Below are positions 1 to 6,123 of a DNA stretch of 8,123 bases, piece by piece; the first letter of the stretch is position 1; every line of letters begins with the position of its first letter. The position numbers and the translations under genes were made by a program. The notes below the pieces were generated by a model. It was not told the DNA's origin. It saw nothing but the letters and a program-made list of their open reading frames with translations, and did not search any database. The stretch comes from Verrucomicrobia subdivision 6 bacterium (GTDB lineage: Bacteria > Verrucomicrobiota > Verrucomicrobiia > Methylacidiphilales > Verrucolacustridaceae): positions 1 to 8,123 of the forward strand of contig CAMBGW010000042.1 of assembly GCA_945866245.1 (NCBI GenBank), written 5' to 3'.

Positions 1-1
1 C

Positions 2-394
2 GACAACATGCAAAAACTTCAGAAAGAGTACACTGCGAAAGGGGTCGTCTGGCTCTCCATTATCTCCTCCGCTCCCGGAAAACAGGGCCACCGAACCGGC
101 CCCCAAGCCGACGCCGACACCAAAGATAAAAATGCTTCTCCCACCGCCGTCCTCCTCGACCCCTCGGGTGAAGTCGGTCAACTCTACGAAGCAAAAACGA
201 CCCCGCAGATGTACGTCATCAATCCAGAGGGTAAACTTATCTACTCCGGCGCGATCGATAGCATTCGCTCGGCCAACGCAGCAGATTGTGCCACCGCCAC
301 CAACTATATCCGCGAAACTCTCGACGCCGCCCTCGCCGGCAAATCGGTTCCTACCCCCGAAACAAAACCTTACGGTTGCTCCGTAAAGTATTAA
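2..394 (+). CDS. Redoxin / thioredoxin-fold (PRX-like) protein, C-terminal part
   Basis: This is the 3' part of a gene whose start lies left of the window. The frame is open from base 2, upstream of the first Met at base 8, and ends at TAA 392-394. The visible ~130 residues match the C-terminal two thirds of an AhpC/TSA-redoxin protein of the PRX-like type. They include a strand with GVVWLSIISSAPGKQGH, a central LLDPSGEVGQLYEA segment, the cis-proline loop TTPQMYVI followed by NPEGKLIYSGAID, a C-terminal helix (TNYIRETLDAALAGK) and a tail ending KPYGCSVKY. The N-terminal strand and the redox-active Cys loop would lie outside the window, so catalytic competence cannot be judged. The family is thought to reduce peroxides or act as a thiol oxidoreductase, often exported; a signal peptide cannot be checked. 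It converges on the minus-strand operon. Family call is confident, exact function is not. Confidence 0.88.
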   Translation, partial: DNMQKLQKEYTAKGVVWLSIISSAPGKQGHRTGPQADADTKDKNASPTAVLLDPSGEVGQLYEAKTTPQMYVINPEGKLIYSGAIDSIRSANAADCATATNYIRETLDAALAGKSVPTPETKPYGCSVKY

Positions 395-402
395 ATCCTG
401 TA

Positions 403-422
403 GGGAGCAGGCCTCTGCACCC
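403..422. terminator. Small stem-loop between convergent genes, possible terminator
   Basis: The 43-bp gap between the redoxin stop and the stop of the DUF721-like gene holds a stem-loop: GGG (403-405) and GCAG (407-410) pair with CTGC (415-418) and CCC (420-422), with one A-A mismatch and a GCCT loop. Its place between two convergent stop codons suits a terminator. A run of seven A follows on the + strand, so neither strand has a good T-tract directly after the hairpin, and a standard intrinsic terminator is not clearly supported. Confidence 0.3.
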
Positions 423-437
423 AAAAAAATTACTCCT

Positions 438-1154
438 CTACCGAAACGCTAATCTTCGAATCTTCACTCCCAGCTTCTCCGAAAGCTGCTCCTTCAACCC
501 CATCCGGCGTCCGACCTCGTGCCGACGTGTCGAGCTCATGCACCGAATGTAAGCCACCCCCTTAAAACGATCGATATACTCCAGCATCGATTCTTGCGCC
601 GACTCCTCCCCCGCCACCGCCGCCCATAACTCCTGCAGTCGCACCTCCCCTCCCCGCGCTCGATTCTCTACCTTCTCCACCACCTCCGCGAGTAACCGCC
701 TGCGAATTCCTGCCGCTTTCGCTTTCAAATTAGGTTGGAAGGTAATTCCCGCTTCTCCTGCTGCTTTGCCGTACAACTCCAACTCCCTCGGCGTCATCCC
801 CCGCCCGTGGGCCTGACGAAACGCCTCTCTTAAACCCGCCGCACTCGCTTCACGCACCCCCAACCGATCATACGTCTTTCGTTCGATTCGCAACTGATCC
901 ACATCCGTCGCTCTCCTCCGCCCCAAATACTCCTCCTGCACCAATCTTCTCGTCTCCAAATACTCCGCACGTGTCACCTTCAACCAAGGCCTTTCCACCG
1001 TTCCCTCCCCAATATAACGATACAAACCAGCCTGATCCGCCGCCGACCTCCTGCGGATCGATTTCATTTCCCGCCCTAACCCCAACATCCGGTACGCCCC
1101 CAACTCCTTCTTCTTGCTCTGACTATCTCCTTGGCTCCATGACAGGTTTCCCAT
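438..1154 (-). CDS. Basic protein with DUF721/DciA-like C-terminal domain (tentative)
   Basis: A 238-residue, strongly basic, Arg-rich soluble protein without signal peptide or membrane segments. Residues ~1-150 I do not recognise; they are predicted helical and charged (ETRRLVQEEYLGRRR; LREAFRQAHGRGMTPREL). Residues ~155-238 resemble DUF721/DciA: a helix leading to LQELWAAVAGEESAQ, a strand GVAYIRCMSSTRRHEV, then MGLKEQLSEKLGVKIRRLAFR, where the terminal I-R-x-x-x-F-R matches the usual end of that family. DciA proteins help load the replicative helicase; that role is inferred from a loose match. The ATG at 1154 overlaps the transporter gene by 32 bp, and its only SD-like stretch (TGGGAG) directly abuts the codon. 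ATGs at 1088 and 1067 are in frame and could be the real start. It is the last gene of the minus-strand run. That a gene is present is fairly sure; the family is tentative. Confidence 0.72.
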   Translation of the reverse strand: MGNLSWSQGDSQSKKKELGAYRMLGLGREMKSIRRRSAADQAGLYRYIGEGTVERPWLKVTRAEYLETRRLVQEEYLGRRRATDVDQLRIERKTYDRLGVREASAAGLREAFRQAHGRGMTPRELELYGKAAGEAGITFQPNLKAKAAGIRRRLLAEVVEKVENRARGGEVRLQELWAAVAGEESAQESMLEYIDRFKGVAYIRCMSSTRRHEVGRRMGLKEQLSEKLGVKIRRLAFR

Positions 1155-2355
1155 CTCCCAACGTTACCCGCGCCAAAAGCACCGCCCCCAGCAAAAACCA
1201 AACCCCATTGAGTAGAATCGCCCCACGCATTCCGAATAACGCTGCCAACCCTCCAAACGCCAACGGCCCCACGATCCCTGCCAACTTCCCCGAAAAACCC
1301 CACAACCCAAAAACCTCCCCCTCCTGCCCTGCCGGCGTCAACTTAGCCACCGCCGCTCTCCCTGCCGACTGTAACCACCCCATCCCCAACCCCGCCCCTC
1401 CCGCCACCCAGTAAAAAGATTCAGCCGACCCACTTAGAAACGCCCCCGCACTCACCCCTAACCACACTCCCAATGAACTCAGAAGCACCACCCTCGACCC
1501 CGCCCGATCCTGCCACCAGCCCGTGCCCAGTGCCCCCACCACCGCCGCCACCTGCAAACAGACAAACAGCTTCACCGTCTCCTCTAAAGTAAAACCGATT
1601 TCCTGCGTCGCATAAATCGACGCAAAACCCACCACCGCACTTAAACCCGCTAACGCCATCGTCAGCCCCACCAGCAAACTCATACATTGGGGATGACCCT
1701 TCACCGTTTTCCAAATCATCGTCCACTCAGGCTCAACCGACTTTTCCATCTTCGGCACCGCCCGCTCCTTCAGAAAAAGCAGGGTCGGCAAAGAGGCCGC
1801 AAAGATAAAAGCCGCCGTCATCCAAAATACTCTCCTCGGTCCCTCCTCACCCCCACCTTGTAAAAGAAACAGGGCCAATCCCAATGAGCTCAATCCCCCC
1901 AGATACCCAAAGGCCCACCCGTAGGCACTCACCTTTCCCCGGCTTCCCGGCTCCGCCAACTCCGGCAAAAATGCAGCCACCAGATTCTCTCCCAAAAGAA
2001 ATGCACTATTCGCCAAGACAAAAAATGCCATGGCCACCATTACTCCTCCCGCCACTCCAAATCCCGCCGTTCCCGTGACACAAATCAACGTCACCCCTAC
2101 CAGCACCACTTTTTTTGACGCCCGTCGATCCGCCCACCTTCCCACAAACGGCCCTGCCACCATCGCCAACGCCGCCGAAACTGAAAGTCCTGCCCCCCAC
2201 AAAAACTCCGCCCACTCCGCCCCCGCACAGATCTTTTTCGTGAAGAAAACCCCACCCACCACCGTCACCACCACCGTGACAAATGCACTGTTGGCAAAAT
2301 CGTACCAACACCAGGCAAAGATCTCCCCTTTGCCAGCCGGTCCATTTTTTTTCAT
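1123..2355 (-). CDS. UMF1 (Atg22-like) family MFS transporter
   Basis: A 410-residue polytopic membrane protein, close to the usual length of UMF1-family MFS proteins. The family signature is at residues 15-25 (WCWYDFANSAF), just ahead of helix 1. An MFS motif A follows in the loop at 72-82 (GRWADRRASKK). The characteristic LPELAE...RGKVSAYGWAFGYLGGL lies at 130-155, and a second motif-A-like loop (GWWQDRAGSR) at 279-288. About twelve hydrophobic segments are visible, with a charged central loop around 195-220, as expected for two six-helix halves. The substrates of bacterial UMF1 proteins are not well established; the yeast relative Atg22 exports amino acids from the vacuole, so amino-acid or small-metabolite efflux is only a guess. 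The start codon is followed by eight consecutive A. No strong SD precedes it. It lies 48 bp after the DUF971 gene and overlaps the next gene. Confidence 0.93.
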   Translation of the reverse strand: MKKNGPAGKGEIFAWCWYDFANSAFVTVVVTVVGGVFFTKKICAGAEWAEFLWGAGLSVSAALAMVAGPFVGRWADRRASKKVVLVGVTLICVTGTAGFGVAGGVMVAMAFFVLANSAFLLGENLVAAFLPELAEPGSRGKVSAYGWAFGYLGGLSSLGLALFLLQGGGEEGPRRVFWMTAAFIFAASLPTLLFLKERAVPKMEKSVEPEWTMIWKTVKGHPQCMSLLVGLTMALAGLSAVVGFASIYATQEIGFTLEETVKLFVCLQVAAVVGALGTGWWQDRAGSRVVLLSSLGVWLGVSAGAFLSGSAESFYWVAGGAGLGMGWLQSAGRAAVAKLTPAGQEGEVFGLWGFSGKLAGIVGPLAFGGLAALFGMRGAILLNGVWFLLGAVLLARVTLGDGKPVMEPRR

Positions 2356-2373
2356 GAAATCAATTCACTCGGT

Positions 2374-2398
2374 TGGCCCGATCGCATCGAAGGGGCCA
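2374..2398 (-). promoter_or_regulatory. Stem-loop in the leader between DUF971 gene and transporter
   Basis: The 48-bp gap between these genes holds a two-part hairpin: TGGCC (2374-2378) pairs with GGCCA (2394-2398), and inside it CGAT (2379-2382) pairs with ATCG (2386-2389) around a CGC loop, with AAGG bulged. No T-tract follows in the direction of transcription, so it is not a standard terminator. It ends 18 bases before the transporter ATG and could stabilise the mRNA or tune translation. Its function is unknown, and chance is possible for a structure this size. Confidence 0.3.
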
Positions 2399-2403
2399 CC
2401 GAT

Positions 2404-2706
2404 TCATAACTCTTTCGCAATCTTTCTTAAATAGTCCCACGAATAGATTCCCGTTCCGTGCCCATCCTCCCAAGTCGGTTGAATCGCATACCCTCCCACC
2501 CGCTGCAATCCCTTCAGCCGAAAACTTTCTTGCGACAACTTCATCTCCACTCCGGGAATGGGTCGCGTCAGCCCAGGCTCTCCACAACATGCCGCACAAG
2601 GACAATGCCTGCGCACCATCTCCAAAGATAAATAACTTTCCTGCCCACCTGGCCAACGTATGGCCAGCTCCCCCCCAATCACCTGCAGATCCTCCGGCGC
2701 CTCCAA
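2404..2706 (-). CDS. DUF971 (gamma-butyrobetaine hydroxylase N-terminal-like) domain protein
   Basis: A 100-residue protein that is essentially one DUF971/GBBH-like_N domain. Visible hallmarks are LAIRWPGGQESYLSLEMVRR (14-33), the cysteine cluster HCPCAACCGE with Cys35, 37, 40 and 41, and the closing GGYAIQPTWEDGHGTGIYSW (71-90) with His83 and the LR of the final helix. In eukaryotic BBOX1 this domain binds zinc through Cys and His residues, and plant HCF101 carries it C-terminal to an Mrp-like P-loop ATPase, which hints at metal or Fe-S handling. The role of the stand-alone bacterial protein is not established. The start chosen is a TTG at 2706, because PEDLQVIGGELAIRW matches the usual family N-terminus; a GTG at 2682 preceded by GGAGGA is a competing start that would cost eight residues. 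It begins 6 bp after the glyA-fusion stop, suggesting translational coupling. Confidence 0.92.
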   Translation of the reverse strand: MEAPEDLQVIGGELAIRWPGGQESYLSLEMVRRHCPCAACCGEPGLTRPIPGVEMKLSQESFRLKGLQRVGGYAIQPTWEDGHGTGIYSWDYLRKIAKEL

Positions 2707-2712
2707 GCCGCC

Positions 2713-4887
2713 TTAGCTCGCCAAAGGAAAGAGGGCGGTCAACCGACGAACCTCTTCTCGAACCCCCTCCAAAGCCGCCGGATCATTCCGCTTCTGCAAA
2801 GCTTGATGAATCAGATTGGCAATATCGAACATCTCCGATTCCTTCATCCCCCTCGTGGTCATGGCCGGTGTTCCTAACCGTATCCCCGACGGCTTCATGG
2901 GAGATGCCGTATCAAACGGAATCGAATTCTTGTTCGCCGTGATTCCGGCCGCATCCAACGCCTCTTGCGCCACTTTTCCGTCGATGCCCATCGGTCTTAA
3001 ATCCACCAGCATCAAATGATTGTCCGTCCCCCCCGATACAATCCGATATCCATACTTCTTCAATCCCTCCGCTAAGGCTCGTGCGTTCCGCACCACCTGC
3101 GCTTGATACTCCTTAAACTCTGGCTTCAACGCCTCCAGGAAGCAGATCGCCTTCCCCGCTATCACATGCATCAGAGGTCCACCCTGAACCCCAGGAAAAA
3201 CCATCGAATCGATTTCTTTGGCATACTTTGCCTTACACAAAATAATTCCGCCTCTCGGACCCCGTAGGCCCTTATGGGTCGTTGTCGTCACAAAGTCGGC
3301 GTGAGGCACAGGGTTGGGATGCACCCCTCCCGCCACCAACCCCGATACATGCGCCATATCCGCAAAAAGAAGTGCTCCCACTTTGTCGGCAATCTGCCTC
3401 ATCCGTGCGTAATCCAGTAACCGGGAATATGCCGAGGCGCCCACCGTGATCATTTTGGGCTGGAACTCCAGAGCCGCTTTTTCCAGTAAATCGTAATCCA
3501 CCCGCTCGCTCTGCGGATCCACCCCGTAATGCTTCACCGTATAAAACATTCCAGAAAAGTTTTTAGGATGCCCGTGAGTTAAGTGACCCCCATGCGCCAA
3601 ATCCATCGTCAGAATTTTGTCCCCGTGCTTCAGAAAAGCGAAATAGACCGCCGTGTTCGCTTGTGCACCCGAGTGAGGTTGCACGTTGGCATGCTCTGCC
3701 CCAAACAGCTCTTTCGCTCGGTCGATCGCGGCTCTCTCCACATCATCCACGAATTCGCACCCCCCATACCAGCGACGTCCCGGATACCCCTCCGCATACT
3801 TATTCGTCAGACAGGAACCTTGCGCCTGCATCACTGCCGGACTCGTAAAGTTTTCCGACGCGATCAGCTCAATATTTTCCGATTGTCGGCGATGCTCCAG
3901 CCGAATGGCCTCGGCCACCCTCGGGTCAGTTCTCTCCACGTCCGGTCCTACAGGATTCCCGCCACTTCCCTTCCCCAAATTCGCCAACCGGTTCACCGGT
4001 TGTTCAAACCTCGCTCCACGAAAGGAAGCAGAAATCCAAGCCTGCACACACGCTCTCGCATCCGAGGCGCCCAACTCATCCGCCCCTAAACAGAGGACGT
4101 TTGCCTGATACCGCTCACGCGCCAGCCGAGCCGACTCGGGCGAGTTCGCCACCACCGCCCGCACACTGGAGAAACGATTCGCCCCCATGCACAAGCCGAT
4201 TCCAGATCGCCCCACCAAAACCGCCCCCTGCAAACGGCCGCTGGTAATCGATTCGGCTGCCGCTTTGGCAATTTCAGGAAACTCCTCCGTCCCACCCGCA
4301 GACAGCATCACTGTTAAACACCCCTCTTCACGCAAAACCTCCGCCGCTTCACTCATCAAAATCCGCCCTGAGGCGTCCCCCGCTAAACCGATCGCCACGG
4401 CCGCTCCCACCGGTGCGGTTCCCGCCGCAACTCCGTTTCGTACCACTTCCATCAGAAAAGGAATAGACTGCTGAATCTGGTCTCGGCAAGCCCGATACGT
4501 TTCCCGGGACTGCCCAATCGGATCATCTAACTCTCGCTCTTCGGGTGATAAGCCGGGCTGAAATTCCCGAAGCATAAAAGTTTTCTCCGCCGCCGCTGGA
4601 TAAAGGAGAAGTAAGGAGTCCAAATGGCCATAGGTCATCACAAAGATGCAATCTGCTTTTCGCACCATCTCCTGTTGAATCGGTCGACTGCGCAATCCAC
4701 TAATATCCAGCCCCTTCTCCTTCATCACCTCGACTGCATAAGCGCTGGGCGACTGCCCATCCACCGCTCCGATTCCGGCCGAGCTTACCTCAATACTCCG
4801 GTCCCCATTGACCTGACTACGAAACAGCTCCTCGGCCATCGGACTCCGACAGACATTACCCGTACAGATGAAAAGGACATGCTTCAT
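2713..4887 (-). CDS. glyA: Three-domain fusion: LMW phosphatase - RpiB-like - serine hydroxymethyltransferase (GlyA)
   Basis: One uninterrupted 724-residue frame holds three enzyme folds. Residues 1-150 are a low-molecular-weight phosphatase: P-loop CTGNVCRS with nucleophile Cys8 and Arg14, and the general-acid DDPIG at 121-125. Residues ~160-305 are RpiB-like (VAIGLAGDASG, GRSGIGLCMGANRF, RYQANVLCLGAD, GARFEQPV), but the residues matching the catalytic Cys, His and phosphate-binding sites are changed, so isomerase activity is doubtful. Residues ~316-724 are a complete GlyA: IELIASENFTSPAV, TNKYAEGYPGRRWYGG, LFADMAHVSGLV, and THKGLRGPRGG with the PLP lysine Lys539. GlyA interconverts serine and glycine, making 5,10-methylene-THF. 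The frame opens at 4935, but ATG 4887 is preferred because MKHVLFICTGN is the normal phosphatase N-terminus and it leaves 16 bp after the upstream stop; only a weak AGAGG precedes it. Firmicutes keep the separate genes ywlE, ywlF and glyA in this order. The P-loop Val12 does not settle arginine versus tyrosine phosphatase specificity. Confidence 0.96.
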   Translation of the reverse strand: MKHVLFICTGNVCRSPMAEELFRSQVNGDRSIEVSSAGIGAVDGQSPSAYAVEVMKEKGLDISGLRSRPIQQEMVRKADCIFVMTYGHLDSLLLLYPAAAEKTFMLREFQPGLSPEERELDDPIGQSRETYRACRDQIQQSIPFLMEVVRNGVAAGTAPVGAAVAIGLAGDASGRILMSEAAEVLREEGCLTVMLSAGGTEEFPEIAKAAAESITSGRLQGAVLVGRSGIGLCMGANRFSSVRAVVANSPESARLARERYQANVLCLGADELGASDARACVQAWISASFRGARFEQPVNRLANLGKGSGGNPVGPDVERTDPRVAEAIRLEHRRQSENIELIASENFTSPAVMQAQGSCLTNKYAEGYPGRRWYGGCEFVDDVERAAIDRAKELFGAEHANVQPHSGAQANTAVYFAFLKHGDKILTMDLAHGGHLTHGHPKNFSGMFYTVKHYGVDPQSERVDYDLLEKAALEFQPKMITVGASAYSRLLDYARMRQIADKVGALLFADMAHVSGLVAGGVHPNPVPHADFVTTTTHKGLRGPRGGIILCKAKYAKEIDSMVFPGVQGGPLMHVIAGKAICFLEALKPEFKEYQAQVVRNARALAEGLKKYGYRIVSGGTDNHLMLVDLRPMGIDGKVAQEALDAAGITANKNSIPFDTASPMKPSGIRLGTPAMTTRGMKESEMFDIANLIHQALQKRNDPAALEGVREEVRRLTALFPLAS

Positions 4888-4903
4888 GTTGGATGCGAAG
4901 CCT

Positions 4904-6070
4904 CTAAATGTGGCCTCGAAACAGGCATGGGTCAAATGCTGCTCGGCGGGCAGGTGGGATTTTTCTTAAACCGCGTAAAAGGTCCCCTGCCCTCTGTAGC
5001 CCCCTGTCTTGCGGGGTGCGCTTGGGCTCATCCTTCTTTCCTCCCACCGTTCGGATTTCCTCCATCTCTACATCCTCATCTTGAATCAAGGACGCTTCAT
5101 TGGCCCGCTTGATCGCAGGAACCTCCGCCACAGTGGAAGCAATCGTGGCCTCACCCCCAGGCCAAATTTCGGTGTCCACCACCGTGCTGCCCACCAAATT
5201 CAAATCCGGGGGCAACGGCCTTCCTGCCGCCGCCTGTCCCCCCGGCAATAAAATCTCACCCTGCATCTTGAAAAGGGAGCGCCCGGTGGAAAGGCGCGTC
5301 TCTGCCAACCACCCCATCTGCCCAGCCGTCGATTGCCCGATCAAGATCGCCCCCCCACGCTCTTGCAAAAGGTAGGCCAGCAACTCGCCCGCTCCCCGAA
5401 GTTCTGGCCCAACCAAAACAATCAACGGATATCCCGCCCCCAATCCCAAAGGTTGCCGGTCAGAGCGAAAAACCTTTTCCTTAGAAACTCCATCCCGCCA
5501 GGTAAACAACACCTCCCCAGGACTGACAAATAAACCCGCCACCTCAGTTGCCGCCTCCAAACTCTGTGACGGCAGACACTCCCGCAAATCCAACACCGCA
5601 CCCAACGGATTTTTCTGCTTCCAAACCAACCAGTCTCGTCCCATCGCCTCTGCCACCGCCACTCCCAAACTTCTCACCCTCCAATAGGCCACTGGTCCCG
5701 GCAAAAGTTCTGCGACCCAAGGACGCTCCGGGGACGCCGCTTTTCGCGCCTCCCCCAAAGCCCATCGCCCTGCCGACAGTTCTAAAGCCTTGCTGATTTT
5801 TGCCGGTGTCACCTCCTCCACACTCCCTAAATAACGCGCGATCTCCCCCGCCTCCGCAGCTTTCAAGGCACCAATCGGTTGTGGAGCAGGCACCGCCGCC
5901 GGACGCACAGGCGTTGTCGCGGTTTCCGTCCGCGCCTTTGGGCGCGCCTTGCTCCTCACCCTCTCCACCACCTCGGAAATGCGGCTCTGAATCTGCGGTA
6001 TCCGGGGTGTCAGCAAAACCCCCAACCCTAGGCCTAACCCAAGAAGCACAAGACCTCGAAGAAAATTCAT
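4904..6070 (-). CDS. Membrane-anchored S41 (C-terminal-processing) peptidase-like protein, catalytic residues missing
   Basis: A 388-residue protein with an N-terminal hydrophobic segment (residues ~4-21, LRGLVLLGLGLGLGVLL) serving as membrane anchor or signal, an Ala/Pro-rich linker to ~70, then an S41/tail-specific-protease-like core at ~125-295. The core shows GAVLDLRE (157-164, matching the family VLDLRxNxGG), VAGLFVSPGEVLF, PLIVLVGPELRGAGELLAYL (215-234) and GGAILIGQSTAGQMG (239-253). In active members the first segment reads S/T-A-S-A-S-E with a catalytic Ser, and a catalytic Lys lies 25 residues later in TxGK. Here those positions are Gly226 and Gln251, at the exact expected spacing, so it is probably an inactive homologue. 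I see no PDZ domain. The last ~60 residues are charged. It probably faces the periplasm. It starts 53 bp after purD with AAGGTG eight bases upstream. A binding, scaffolding or decoy role is inference. Confidence 0.85.
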   Translation of the reverse strand: MNFLRGLVLLGLGLGLGVLLTPRIPQIQSRISEVVERVRSKARPKARTETATTPVRPAAVPAPQPIGALKAAEAGEIARYLGSVEEVTPAKISKALELSAGRWALGEARKAASPERPWVAELLPGPVAYWRVRSLGVAVAEAMGRDWLVWKQKNPLGAVLDLRECLPSQSLEAATEVAGLFVSPGEVLFTWRDGVSKEKVFRSDRQPLGLGAGYPLIVLVGPELRGAGELLAYLLQERGGAILIGQSTAGQMGWLAETRLSTGRSLFKMQGEILLPGGQAAAGRPLPPDLNLVGSTVVDTEIWPGGEATIASTVAEVPAIKRANEASLIQDEDVEMEEIRTVGGKKDEPKRTPQDRGLQRAGDLLRGLRKIPPARRAAFDPCLFRGHI

Positions 6071-6078
6071 CTGAAGTT

Positions 6079-6089
6079 CACCTTACCTT
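6079..6089 (-). promoter_or_regulatory. Shine-Dalgarno region of the S41-like gene
   Basis: Read on the minus strand this is AAGGTAAGGTG, two overlapping purine-rich SD-like elements, ending eight bases before the ATG at 6070. It is the clearest ribosome binding site in the operon and fixes this start. The rest of the 53-bp gap to purD shows only a TTTTTGCAAAAA palindrome (6088-6099) and no convincing terminator, so read-through from purD is expected. Confidence 0.5.
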
Positions 6090-6123
6090 TTTGCAAAAAA
6101 TCTTCCACCCCCACTTCTCACCC

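Noticed and set aside
421..429. A-run after the convergent hairpin read as a minus-strand T-tract terminator
   Set aside because: On the minus strand the T-run comes before the hairpin, not after it, so it does not fit an intrinsic terminator for the operon.
971..1414. 147-residue + strand open frame rich in Pro, Ser and Thr
   Set aside because: It lies antisense to the transporter and DUF721-like genes, and its composition is what C-rich antisense sequence gives. It has no recognisable motif.
2006..2311. 101-residue minus-strand glycine-rich frame
   Set aside because: It is out of frame within the transporter gene, whose frame carries clear family motifs.
3583..4108. Two overlapping + strand open frames of 140-168 residues
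   Set aside because: They are antisense to the GlyA and RpiB-like parts of the fusion and show no recognisable features.
4888..4935. N-terminal extension of the phosphatase-RpiB-GlyA frame to the ATG at 4935
   Set aside because: It would overlap the S41-like gene by 32 bp and add 16 residues before the canonical phosphatase N-terminus MKHVLFICTGN.
6088..6099. TTTTTGCAAAAA palindrome between purD and the S41-like gene
   Set aside because: It is a perfect palindrome but AT-rich with no loop, so a weak hairpin, and has no G/C stem for a terminator. Probably chance next to the SD.
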